Positions 1 to 5,743 of a stretch of 5,745 bases of DNA are shown piece by piece; within the stretch, counting starts at the first letter, position 1, and every line of letters begins with the position of its first letter. Below the pieces are notes generated by a model. The model did not search any database. It was not told where the DNA came from and saw only the letters and a program-made list of their open reading frames with translations. This stretch comes from Tannerellaceae bacterium (GTDB lineage Bacteria; Bacteroidota; Bacteroidia; Bacteroidales; Tannerellaceae). The position numbers and the translations under genes are program-made. The stretch is from assembly GCA_031267205.1 (NCBI GenBank), contig JAIRZN010000076.1, positions 1 to 5,745 of the forward strand, read 5' to 3'.

Positions 1-857
1 ACGCAGTCCCTGCGCGCGCGGGAGGCGGTGTTATTGAGAACTTCGTCGAAGACGGCAGCCGCCCGTTGCGGCGTATCCCCCCCGTCGAGGTCAGCCGCCG
101 TGCAACGTCGGAAGCCCAACTCTTCGGGAGCGTATAACTTCTCGCTGTCGGGCAAGGATACCTTGAAGGCGGAGGTGAGCGAGATCTCGTCGTATCCGTC
201 CAAGCTGTGCACTACGGCGAAGCGCGTCGCGCTATCCTGGTATATGTAGCTGTAAAGGCGCAGCAGCGGCAGGTTGTATACTCCAAGCAACTGGTACGCC
301 GGCAATGCGGGGTTAACCAAGGGGCCGAGCATATTGAAGAAGGTTCGCACGGCGAGGTCCTTCCTCACCGGAGCGACAGCCTTAAGCGCTGGGTTGAAGA
401 GCGGTGCGTGCAGGTAGGCGATACGGCACCCGTCCATCGACCTGCGCAACTTCCCCTCGTCGGTAGTGAAGCACACGCCGTGTTGCTCCATAACATTACT
501 TGCACCGCTGACCGACGTAGCGCCGTAGTTGCCATGCTTTACGACATGATAGCCTGCGCCGGCGACGACGAAGCAAGCGGCCGTACTTATGTTGAACGTG
601 TTCTTGCCGTCTCCTCCCGTACCGACGATGTCTATCGGCTCATAGTCCGCCAGGTCGACCCTCACACGCATTTCGAGCAAGGCCTCGCGGAAGCCCGAAA
701 GCTCTTCGACCGATATGTTGCGCATGAGGAAGACCGTGACGAGGCTCGCTATCTGTGCGTCGTTGTAGCGGCCGGAGACGATGCTCTGCAATATCAGGCG
801 CGCTTCCTCGCGACCGAGGTAGCGATGTTCAAATAATCTGTATAATATGTTCTTCAT
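1..857 (-). CDS. trpD: Anthranilate phosphoribosyltransferase TrpD, 3' end cut by window edge
   Basis: Catalyses transfer of phosphoribosyl from PRPP to anthranilate, the second step of tryptophan synthesis, in the cytoplasm. I translated the minus strand from the ATG at 857; the frame is open to the left edge, giving 285 complete codons of an expected roughly 330, so about 45 C-terminal residues are missing. Family hallmarks seen: GTGGD followed by TFNIST (residues 79-92, PRPP-binding loop), KHGN (107-110), NPALK (155-159), PVRKDLAVRTFFNMLGPLVNP-type core around residues 163-183, and the acidic pair DE at 223-224 expected to bind Mg-PRPP. The N-terminal helical part (1-70) begins directly at this ATG. 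The start lies only 4 bases after the trpG stop, so it is probably translationally coupled; no Shine-Dalgarno sequence is visible. No frameshift or stop is seen. trpC, trpF and trpA would be expected further left. Confidence 0.96.
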   Translation of the reverse strand, partial: MKNILYRLFEHRYLGREEARLILQSIVSGRYNDAQIASLVTVFLMRNISVEELSGFREALLEMRVRVDLADYEPIDIVGTGGDGKNTFNISTAACFVVAGAGYHVVKHGNYGATSVSGASNVMEQHGVCFTTDEGKLRRSMDGCRIAYLHAPLFNPALKAVAPVRKDLAVRTFFNMLGPLVNPALPAYQLLGVYNLPLLRLYSYIYQDSATRFAVVHSLDGYDEISLTSAFKVSLPDSEKLYAPEELGFRRCTAADLDGGDTPQRAAAVFDEVLNNTASRARRDC

Positions 858-861
858 CGGG

Positions 862-1428
862 TTATAATTTAAGCCAGTTAATAATGATGTCCTTGCCGCG
901 CGGCGTTAGTATGGATTCAGGGTGGAACTGTACTCCGCGCACGTTGTACGACCTGTGCCGGAGGGCCATCACGCTACCGTCCGCACGGTCTTCAGCCGTT
1001 ACTTCGAGGCAATCAGGGAAGCCCTCGCGCGAGACGACCCACGAGTGATACCTCCCCGCCCTGAACCCAGGTGCGAGGCCGTCGAACAACGGGTCGCGCC
1101 CAGTCACGCGAATGTCGGAGCATACGCCGTGATGCACCTTGTCCAAGTTTATCAGCTTAGCTCCGAAGGCCTCTCCTATGGCCTGTTCGCCCAGGCATAC
1201 GCCGAGTATGCGCTTCGTCGGTGCGTACCTGCGTATGAGCGGGAGTAGTATTCCCGACTCTTCGGGTATGCCGGGGCCGGGCGAGAGGAGTATGCGGTCG
1301 AAGCGTTCGACGTCGTCGATGCCTATGCGGTCGTTGCGGAACACTTCGGTATCCTCGCCCGCTTCCCTGAGGATATGCAGGAGGTTGTAGGTAAAGGAGT
1401 CGTAGTTGTCGAAAAGCAGTGTTTTCAT
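862..1428 (-). CDS. trpG: Anthranilate synthase glutamine amidotransferase subunit TrpG
   Basis: Class I glutamine amidotransferase of 188 residues, the normal length for a stand-alone TrpG/PabA subunit. It hydrolyses glutamine and passes ammonia to TrpE to make anthranilate from chorismate. Seen in sequence: N-terminal LLFDNYDSFTYNL (4-16), oxyanion-loop SPGPG (49-53), nucleophile elbow GVCLGEQAI with Cys78, HSWVV (128-132), and the catalytic His169 and Glu171 in FHPES. The residue three after the nucleophile is Glu81 where enterobacterial TrpG has His (GHQ); the catalytic triad itself is complete. It lies between trpE (14-base gap) and trpD (4-base gap) in the same direction. PabA of folate synthesis is in the same family and can share this subunit; the operon context makes TrpG the main role. 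No fusion to trpD is present, unlike in E. coli. Confidence 0.96.
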   Translation of the reverse strand: MKTLLFDNYDSFTYNLLHILREAGEDTEVFRNDRIGIDDVERFDRILLSPGPGIPEESGILLPLIRRYAPTKRILGVCLGEQAIGEAFGAKLINLDKVHHGVCSDIRVTGRDPLFDGLAPGFRAGRYHSWVVSREGFPDCLEVTAEDRADGSVMALRHRSYNVRGVQFHPESILTPRGKDIIINWLKL

Positions 1429-1442
1429 ATATTGTCCGCGTA

Positions 1443-2846
1443 TTAGTTGATAATCTTTTCAGCCATGTCGATAGCGCTCTTCAATGCGCCGAGTTTGCTG
1501 TTAACCTCCTGAAGCTCGCGCTCGTCGACGCTCTGTGCGACTATGCCCGCGCCGGCCTGGTAGTACAACGTATTGCCGCGGCTGACGAAGCTGCGGATGG
1601 TAATAGCCTGGTTAAGGTCGCCGTTGAAACCAATGAAACCGATACAGCCCCCGTAGGCTCCGCGGTTGTGCTTCTCTATATCGGTAATGAGCTGCATGGC
1701 TCGAACCTTAGGCGCGCCGCTAAGCGTACCGGCCGGGAAGGTGTCGATGTAAGCCCCCACTGCGCTGCGCCCCTCGTCGAGGTCGCCGCTGACGCGCGAG
1801 ACAAGGTGGATGACGTGGCTGTAATACTGCACCTCCTTGTAGAAGTCTACCTTCACGTTATGCGCGTTGCGGCTGAGGTCGTTCCTTGCTAAGTCGACGA
1901 GCATGACGTGCTCGGCGTTCTCCTTAGGGTCGGCCAGCAGCCTCTCCGTGCGCTGCCTGTCGACCTCCATATTACCCGAACGGAAGGCCGTGCCCGCTAT
2001 CGGGTCGATGGAAACATGCCTGCCGACTATTTTGCAATGCGTCTCCGGCGAAGACCCGAAGATACGGAACCCCCCGAAGTCGAAGTAAAAGAGGTAAGCC
2101 GAAGGATTGATGCTCCTAAGCGCGCGGTAGACCTTGAAATCATCGCCCGTGAAAGCCTGCTCGAAGCGGCGACTAAGTACGATCTGGAAGACGTCCCCCC
2201 GCAGGCAATGCCTGACCCCCTCGCGCACCATAGCCCGATACTCGTCGTCGGTGATAGAAGACGTCTCGCCGCCAGCGGTTCGGAAATTGTAGGAGGCGTA
2301 GTTGCGGTTCCCGATCAAGGCCTCTATCTCCTGCAAGCCGCTCTCCTCGCCGTTAGCAAGCAGTTCCAAGAGCGTAAGCTCGTTACGGAAATGATCGAAC
2401 ACGAGCGTATACCTATATAATATGTATAGCATATCCGGTGCGTCGTTCTCGCGGTGATGCGCCTCGACGACAGGGATGTTTTCGAAGTAACGCACGGCAT
2501 CGAAGGCCGTATAGCCAAAGAGTCCGCATATATCGCTATTGTCGCCCAGTATGTTGAAGCGCGTCAGGAAATGCGTTATCGCCTGCCGGCAATCCATCCT
2601 ATCTAACGGATATTCCTCTACGGCCCCGTCGGGGAATACCGCCGTGCTTTTGCCGTTGTTGACGCCGATGCGCGCAAGCGGACAGATGGCTATGAACGAG
2701 AGGCTGTTTTCGTCGCCATGGTAATCGGAGCTTTCCAGCAGGGCCGATTCGGGATAAACATCCCTTACCTTCAAATAAATACTTACGGGCGTGTGCAAGT
2801 CGCCGAGCGCCTTTCGTGTTACCGTTTTGTATACGTACTGTTTCAT
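1443..2846 (-). CDS. trpE: Anthranilate synthase component I TrpE
   Basis: Large subunit of anthranilate synthase, 467 residues; converts chorismate and ammonia (from TrpG) to anthranilate. The N-terminal domain has LLESS (36-40), the family motif involved in binding the feedback inhibitor tryptophan, which suggests the enzyme is inhibited by product. The C-terminal chorismate-binding domain shows QIVLSRRF (221-228), GSSPE (264-268), PIAGT (282-286), ENAEHVMLVDLARND (309-323), PAGTLSGAPK (371-380), YGGCIGFIGFNGD (398-410) and AGAGIVAQS (431-439). These favour TrpE over PabB, as do the neighbours. The start is fixed by the ATGA overlap with the trpB stop (ATG 2846-2844, TGA 2845-2843), which implies translational coupling to trpB. 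The stop is TAA at 1445-1443. Length and composition match the neighbouring trp genes. Confidence 0.96.
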   Translation of the reverse strand: MKQYVYKTVTRKALGDLHTPVSIYLKVRDVYPESALLESSDYHGDENSLSFIAICPLARIGVNNGKSTAVFPDGAVEEYPLDRMDCRQAITHFLTRFNILGDNSDICGLFGYTAFDAVRYFENIPVVEAHHRENDAPDMLYILYRYTLVFDHFRNELTLLELLANGEESGLQEIEALIGNRNYASYNFRTAGGETSSITDDEYRAMVREGVRHCLRGDVFQIVLSRRFEQAFTGDDFKVYRALRSINPSAYLFYFDFGGFRIFGSSPETHCKIVGRHVSIDPIAGTAFRSGNMEVDRQRTERLLADPKENAEHVMLVDLARNDLSRNAHNVKVDFYKEVQYYSHVIHLVSRVSGDLDEGRSAVGAYIDTFPAGTLSGAPKVRAMQLITDIEKHNRGAYGGCIGFIGFNGDLNQAITIRSFVSRGNTLYYQAGAGIVAQSVDERELQEVNSKLGALKSAIDMAEKIIN

Positions 2847-4036
2847 ATAATTGTTTTTTTACTGTTCATTATATAAGTATCCATATCCTTGTCTCCACGT
2901 CCGGAGAGCGTCAGGACTACAATGTCGTCCGCCTTCAGGCACAGTTTGCTCAAGGCGCCGAGAGCGTGCGCGCTTTCGAGTGCGGGAATGATGCCCTCCA
3001 AGCGAGTAAGTTCAAAGGCCGCTTCGAGCGCCTCCGCGTCGTCAACGGCGAGGACGGTAGCCCGCTTCGTTTGCGAGAGGTTGGCATGTATCGGCCCGAT
3101 GCCGGGGTAGTCTAAGCCTGCGGAAATGGAGTACGGCTCCTCGATCTGTCCGTCTTCGTTCTGCATAACGAGCGTGTGTGCGCCGTGTATGATGCCCGGC
3201 TTGCCGAGCCTGATTGTGGCTGCGCTGAAGCCCGTGCCTATTCCTTTGCCGGCAGCTTCGGCCAGGACGATCTTAACCCTGTCGTCGTCGAGGTAATGGT
3301 AGATACTGCCCGCCGCATTGCTTCCCCCGCCGACGCAGGCCACGAGGTAGTCGGGATAGTCGCGCCCTTCCTTCTCCTTCAGTTGCGCCCTTATCTCCTC
3401 GCTAATGACAGACTGAAGGCGAGCGACCATGTCGGGATACGGATGCGGCCCGACGGTCGAACCGATGATGTAGTAAGTATCCGCCGGATGGCAGCACCAG
3501 TCGCGTATAGCCTCGTTAGTAGCATCCTTGAGCGTCATATTGCCGGAGGTAACGGGTATAACCCTCGCTCCGAGCATTTCCATCTTCTCGACGTTGGCCC
3601 GCTGCCGTTCGACGTCTGTTTGTCCCATGTACACGATGCAGTCCATATTCATAAGGGCGCAGACTGTGGCCGTCGCCACTCCGTGCTGCCCGGCGCCTGT
3701 TTCGGCAATGATGCGCGTCTTGCCCATATGTTTGGCAAGGAGTATCTGGCCTACGGTGTTGTTGATCTTGTGCGCGCCGGTGTGGTTCAAGTCCTCCCGC
3801 TTGAGATAGATGCGGCATCCGTACTTCCCGCTCATCCGCCGCGTAAGATATAAGGGCGAAGGACGTCCGACATAGTCCCGCAGCAGTCCCTCGTACTCGC
3901 GCCGGAAAGACGCGCCGGTTATCACACTAAGATATGCGTCCTGCAATTCGGACACGCAGCGGTGGAGTATCTCCGGGACATAAGCCCCGCCAAATTCACC
4001 GTAATAGCCGTCTTTGTTTACCTGATATGTTTCCAT
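2843..4036 (-). CDS. trpB: Tryptophan synthase beta subunit TrpB
   Basis: PLP enzyme of 397 residues that condenses indole with L-serine to tryptophan, in complex with TrpA. Motifs seen: YGEFGGAYVPE (12-22), HTGAHKIN with the PLP lysine Lys90 (85-92), AETGAGQHG with the catalytic Glu112 (111-119), GSTVGPHPYPDM (192-203), the PLP-phosphate loop GGGSN (236-240), and SGRGDKD near the C-terminus (378-384). Length and motifs fit the ordinary TrpB1 type that partners TrpA, not the longer TrpB2. The ATG at 4036 starts right at the conserved N-terminus, 19 bases after the terminator's U-run; a second ATG at 4043-4041 is out of frame. As first structural gene it sits directly behind the leader-peptide attenuator, and its TGA overlaps the trpE ATG. 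trpA is not adjacent; in this gene order it is expected at the far end of the operon. Confidence 0.97.
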   Translation of the reverse strand: METYQVNKDGYYGEFGGAYVPEILHRCVSELQDAYLSVITGASFRREYEGLLRDYVGRPSPLYLTRRMSGKYGCRIYLKREDLNHTGAHKINNTVGQILLAKHMGKTRIIAETGAGQHGVATATVCALMNMDCIVYMGQTDVERQRANVEKMEMLGARVIPVTSGNMTLKDATNEAIRDWCCHPADTYYIIGSTVGPHPYPDMVARLQSVISEEIRAQLKEKEGRDYPDYLVACVGGGSNAAGSIYHYLDDDRVKIVLAEAAGKGIGTGFSAATIRLGKPGIIHGAHTLVMQNEDGQIEEPYSISAGLDYPGIGPIHANLSQTKRATVLAVDDAEALEAAFELTRLEGIIPALESAHALGALSKLCLKADDIVVLTLSGRGDKDMDTYIMNSKKTII

Positions 4037-4054
4037 ACATATGTATTTAAAGCG

Positions 4055-4085
4055 AAAAAGCCTGCCGCAAGTGCGACAGGCCTTC
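4055..4085 (-). terminator. Intrinsic terminator of the trp leader (attenuator)
   Basis: On the minus strand, arms GCCTGTCGC (4081-4073) and GCGGCAGGC (4068-4060) form a 9-bp stem around the tetraloop ACTT, with one G-U pair (4076/4065). AAG before and TTT after can extend the stem. A run of five T follows at 4059-4055, then CGCTTT. The one imperfect pair is G-U only when read on the minus strand (C/A on the plus strand), so the structure belongs to leftward transcripts. It lies between the leader peptide and trpB, 19 bases before the trpB start, where an attenuator is expected. Confidence 0.9.
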
Positions 4086-4113
4086 TTTGTTTGTTATAAA
4101 TCAAAATATACAC

Positions 4114-4154
4114 AGGTCTGCGTTCCTTACGACTTATGGAGTGTCTGGAAGCGC
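4114..4154 (-). promoter_or_regulatory. Candidate 1:2 hairpin and antiterminator segments of the trp attenuator
   Basis: Found by hand pairing on the minus strand. Segment GCGCTTCC (4154-4147), which starts at the last base of the second Trp codon, can pair with GGAACGC (4126-4120) just past the leader stop, 7 pairs with one bulged C: a plausible 1:2 hairpin. Segment AAGTCGTAAGG (4135-4125), spanning the leader stop codon, can pair with CCTGTCGCACTT (4080-4069), the left arm and loop of the terminator, in blocks of 4, 2 and 3 pairs with a bulge and a small internal loop: a plausible antiterminator. A second weaker option is CAGACCT (4120-4114) with AGGCCTG (4083-4077), one mismatch. A ribosome stalled on the Trp codons would mask 4154-4147 and leave 4135-4125 free. 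No folding energies were computed. Confidence 0.6.
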
Positions 4155-4186
4155 CACCAATATGTGTTTGTCAAGTTCGTTCTCAT
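4127..4186 (-). CDS. trpL: trp leader peptide with tandem Trp codons
   Basis: A 19-residue reading frame, MRTNLTNTYWWRFQTLHKS, from ATG at 4186-4184 to TAA at 4129-4127. Codons 10 and 11 are TGG TGG (4159-4154). Trp is the rarest residue in most proteins, so two adjacent Trp codons in a short frame between a promoter and a terminator upstream of trpB are strong evidence for ribosome-mediated transcription attenuation: low charged tRNA-Trp stalls the ribosome and prevents terminator formation. The stop is about 45 bases before the terminator stem. Start choice: it is the first ATG after the predicted transcription start, about 20 bases downstream. No Shine-Dalgarno is apparent, as is usual in Bacteroidota. 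The peptide itself probably has no function beyond its translation. The symbol trpL is given by function and position, not by sequence similarity. Confidence 0.88.
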   Translation of the reverse strand: MRTNLTNTYWWRFQTLHKS

Positions 4187-4210
4187 GTTGTTATTATGAT
4201 ATTTCGTCGG

Positions 4211-4241
4211 CAAATATATGTATTATATGATAAACTGCAAA
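4211..4241 (-). promoter_or_regulatory. trp operon promoter, Bacteroidota type
   Basis: On the minus strand TTTG (4241-4238, -33 box) is followed by a 19-base spacer and TATATTTG (4218-4211), an exact match to the TAnnTTTG -7 box of the primary sigma factor of Bacteroidota. Transcription should start near 4207-4204, giving a leader of roughly 170 bases before trpB that contains the leader peptide and terminator. The -33 box starts only 8 bases beyond the stop of the acetyltransferase gene, so trp has its own promoter, and read-through from that gene would also meet the attenuator. Confidence 0.85.
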
Positions 4242-4249
4242 CAAATTGT

Positions 4250-4777
4250 TCAGAATTGCGGCATAATTTCCATCTTAAGCTTGGAATAGAATCTTTCGTA
4301 AGCATCGGCGGGGACGGTATCGGGGTATGACATCAGCCATAGCTCCAAGGGTGCGTCTCCTTCGTGATAGGGAGGTTGAAGGTGCCTGACGGTATTATCG
4401 ACGAAGCCCGACTTATGATAAAACCGCTGCCTTCCGAGCGTAAGCCCGTCCGTTACAGGCTCTATCTCCAGCAAGACGGGGAGGGCGCTTTGACTTATCC
4501 ACTCCTTCAGGAACCTGCTCCCGTAGCCGTGCGAACGGCAGGACGGATGAATAGCGTAGTGCTCGACATAGCGCAAGTCTCCGCAATCCCACCAGCCGAT
4601 AAAGCCAATGACGCCGCCGTCCCCAGTCCAGGCCTCCAACGCATACGCCTCATCGCCCAACACCCGCACCTGCTCCCCCAGGTCCCTGCGCTCACATAAG
4701 GGAAACGCCTGCTCATATATCTCCCAGAATGCAGGGAAAAAGCTATCCTTCCCGCTCCTTATCCGTATAACTTCCAT
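4250..4777 (-). CDS. GNAT-family N-acetyltransferase, substrate unknown
   Basis: A 175-residue protein with the layout of a single GNAT domain, which transfers an acetyl group from acetyl-CoA to an amine. Seen: beta strands around GGVIGFIGWW (54-63), the motif-A region VEHYAIHPSCRSHGYGSRFL (71-90) with the acetyl-CoA pyrophosphate loop R-S-H-G-Y-G (81-86), the LLEIEP strand (102-107), and the motif-B segment RQRFYHKSGF (116-125) followed by the usual late strands. No signal peptide or membrane segment, so probably cytoplasmic. The substrate cannot be read from sequence; acetylation of a small amine, antibiotic or protein is possible. It starts with ATG at 4777 and ends in TGA at 4252-4250, directly before the trp promoter and in the same direction. 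Nothing in it suggests a role in tryptophan synthesis; neighbourhood may be incidental. Confidence 0.88.
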   Translation of the reverse strand: MEVIRIRSGKDSFFPAFWEIYEQAFPLCERRDLGEQVRVLGDEAYALEAWTGDGGVIGFIGWWDCGDLRYVEHYAIHPSCRSHGYGSRFLKEWISQSALPVLLEIEPVTDGLTLGRQRFYHKSGFVDNTVRHLQPPYHEGDAPLELWLMSYPDTVPADAYERFYSKLKMEIMPQF

Positions 4778-4806
4778 ATAATATAATGTAATGTATGCCC
4801 CTTGCG

Positions 4807-4841
4807 CAAAAGTAAACTAAAATTAGGAAGATGCTAACTTC
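4807..4841 (-). promoter_or_regulatory. Probable promoter of the acetyltransferase gene
   Basis: On the minus strand TACTTTTG (4814-4807) matches the TAnnTTTG -7 box exactly. With a 19-base spacer the -33 position reads TTAG (4837-4834), one base off TTTG. The predicted start near 4803-4800 leaves a 5' leader of about 25 bases before the ATG at 4777. The -33 position falls in the loop of a dyad (AGGAAG / CTTCCT, 4825-4843), which could be a regulator site. Weaker than the trp promoter because of the imperfect -33 box. Confidence 0.6.
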
Positions 4842-4864
4842 CTTTAGAAAGCTGCTTGCTTTCT
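4825..4864. repeat. Two adjacent small inverted repeats upstream of the acetyltransferase
   Basis: AGGAAG (4825-4830) and CTTCCT (4838-4843) form a 6-bp dyad with a 7-base centre. Next to it AGAAAGC (4846-4852) and GCTTTCT (4858-4864) form a 7-bp dyad with a 5-base centre. The first overlaps the -33 position of the predicted acetyltransferase promoter, the second lies just upstream. They could be operator sites or hairpins; neither has a clean U-run on either strand, so they are not called terminators. Confidence 0.45.
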
Positions 4865-5225
4865 TTAGAAATAAATATCCAAAAGCAAATTCAAGCAAGA
4901 TGGAGCAAACTGACTGATTCACAGTATTTCCAATAAAAATAAAATAGGTCGATAAGGACGGAAAAAGACAGGTAAATATCCTTTTTAGACATAGTTCAGT
5001 TACTAAATCATTACTTGTTTTTCTTCTGTCATTACCGGATGAACGATTGTTGTACGCTGGATGTAAAACTTTAATTTGTATGCGGTTGTTTGATTTAACC
5101 TTGTCTTACAATGACAAAGATAATATAAGTAACCGAAAAAAGTCGTCAAGAGTTTTCTTTACGCTGATTGGCTGCATTTTGCTTACAGACAAATAACTCA
5201 ATGGTTAATAATTTTGGAATTAATA
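4865..5225. other. AT-rich intergenic stretch with no recognisable gene
   Basis: No reading frame of useful length, tRNA, rRNA or CRISPR structure is visible here. The base composition is clearly more AT-rich than the trp genes. Isolated TAnnTTTG matches occur (TATCTTTG on minus at 5122-5115; TAATTTTG on plus at 5209-5216) but neither has a TTTG box at the right spacing, so they are not called as promoters. A short dyad ATTTTGG / CCAAAAT (5211-5217 and 5229-5235) straddles the left border of the inverted-repeat element that follows. Confidence 0.6.
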
Positions 5226-5413
5226 ATCCCAAAATGTCCATTAGAATGATAGTTAACAAATGTTCGTCTTTCTAATGGACACCATTAGAAAATGATATTC
5301 ATAACGATCTGATAATAAGGCTATCATTTTGTATTAATTCTCTTAAAAAGGCAAAAATCAAATATAAATAGTGCCCAATTTAACATTTGAGGCTCTAATG
5401 GACATTTTGTGAT
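5226..5413. mobile_element. 188-bp element bounded by 20-bp inverted repeats (MITE-like or invertible)
   Basis: The left end ATCCCAAAATGTCCATTAGA (5226-5245) and the right end TCTAATGGACATTTTGTGAT (5394-5413) are inverted repeats matching at 19 of 20 positions. The element is flanked on both sides by AATA (5222-5225 and 5414-5417), which could be a target duplication but is weak evidence in AT-rich DNA. No transposase or recombinase frame fits inside. Inside are further nested dyads: TCTAATGG / CCATTAGA, AAAATGATA / TATCATTTT, and CAAATGTT / AACATTTG. The size and end repeats fit a miniature inverted-repeat element that depends on a transposase elsewhere. They also fit the invertible promoter segments known from Bacteroidales; a minus-strand TATATTTG box lies inside (5366-5359), but with no TTTG box at correct spacing. 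Type assignment is tentative; the repeats themselves are certain. Confidence 0.55.
5271..5289. repeat. Internal palindrome repeating the end motif of the element
   Basis: TCTAATGG (5271-5278), ACA, CCATTAGA (5282-5289) is a perfect 8-bp dyad with a 3-base centre. Both arms repeat the inner part of the 188-bp element's terminal repeats, so the motif TCTAATGG occurs four times between 5238 and 5401, in both orientations. The right arm continues as AAAATGATA, similar to the AATGATA that follows the left terminal repeat (5245-5251). This may be a recombinase or regulator binding site. Confidence 0.7.
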
Positions 5414-5418
5414 AATAG

Positions 5419-5481
5419 ATAAGGCTTCGTTTGCACGAAGTGCACAAAATAAAGCCTTGTTTGTACTAAACCGTTGCAAAA
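5419..5481. repeat. Imperfect direct repeat, about 30-bp period, two copies
   Basis: A unit beginning ATAAGGCTTCGTTTGCAC (about 5419) recurs diverged at about 5449 as ATAAAGCCTTGTTTGTAC, followed in both by a segment with TGCA and an A-run. AAGGCTT (5421-5427) and AAGCCTT (5452-5458) are also inverted repeats of each other. The repeat lies directly outside the right end of the 188-bp element. The periodicity accounts for the internally repetitive look of the translated frames through this stretch on both strands, which I therefore do not call as genes. Confidence 0.5.
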
Positions 5482-5617
5482 AAGCGGTCTTGCAAAACAT
5501 TTATTTATTATGGGGACAGTGTGTAAAAGATGGTTCTTTAATGCTCTTTCGTGAATGGCATAATATACTGTTTGGTCCGGTTTTTTCAATGAGATGAAGC
5601 GGAAAAAGAAATAAAAT
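5482..5617. other. Intergenic sequence, nothing recognised
   Basis: Short frames exist on both strands across this stretch (plus, from a GTG at 5409 to a stop at 5597; minus, from a TTG at 5631 to 5395). Neither has a recognisable family motif or an ATG start, they overlap one another, and both run through the direct repeats. No RNA gene or terminator with a U-run was found. Confidence 0.5.
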
Positions 5618-5743
5618 CTACTTTTTTGCAATTCGGATTAAGTTTCCCGGTGATGACAGACTCTTTTCTGTGACATTAAAGCATAGCTCCGCCATACCAC
5701 CTGCGCAGTAGGAAATCAGTGTATGCAGTTTAATATTATTTTT
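5618..5743 (-). CDS. Possible 3' end or remnant of an unidentified gene entering from the right
   Basis: On the minus strand a frame is open from the window edge to TAG at 5620-5618 (41 codons). It includes an internal ATG that would give a 25-residue peptide beginning MAELCFNVTEK and ending IRIAKK. Other minus frames are closed within about ten codons of the edge. I recognise no family. It could be the C-terminus of a real gene, a decayed fragment or chance, and 41 codons is short enough for chance. The sequence beyond the right edge would decide. Confidence 0.25.
   Translation of the reverse strand, partial: KNNIKLHTLISYCAGGMAELCFNVTEKSLSSPGNLIRIAKK

Noticed and set aside
207..836. 209-codon plus-strand frame opposite trpD, and similar long plus frames opposite trpG, trpE and trpB
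   Set aside because: They are antisense shadows in GC-rich coding DNA. The minus strand carries full sets of conserved trp motifs at these places, and the plus-strand translations show no known family.
4035..4046. Perfect 12-base palindrome ATACATATGTAT at the trpB start as an operator
   Set aside because: It is made of alternating A/T-rich bases around the start codon and lies downstream of the attenuator, a poor place for an operator; likely chance.
4087..4110. T-box riboswitch or TRAP site in the trp leader
   Set aside because: The leader is far too short for a T-box, no T-box motif is present, and there is no run of spaced GAG/TAG repeats; the Trp codons support ribosome-mediated attenuation.
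4240..4250. Dyad AACAA-A-TTGTT at the trp -33 box as a TrpR-like operator
   Set aside because: Only 5 bp per arm in AT-rich DNA, and it does not resemble the known TrpR site; the leader attenuator already explains control by tryptophan.
5359..5366. Minus-strand TATATTTG inside the inverted-repeat element as a working invertible promoter
   Set aside because: The -7 box is exact but the -33 position at 19 bases reads CAAA, not TTTG. In AT-rich DNA a lone -7 match is expected by chance, so it is mentioned but not called.
5395..5631. 78-codon minus frame and 62-codon plus frame (5409-5597) as small genes
   Set aside because: They overlap each other, start from TTG and GTG, contain no recognised motif, and their internal repetition comes from the 30-bp DNA repeats.
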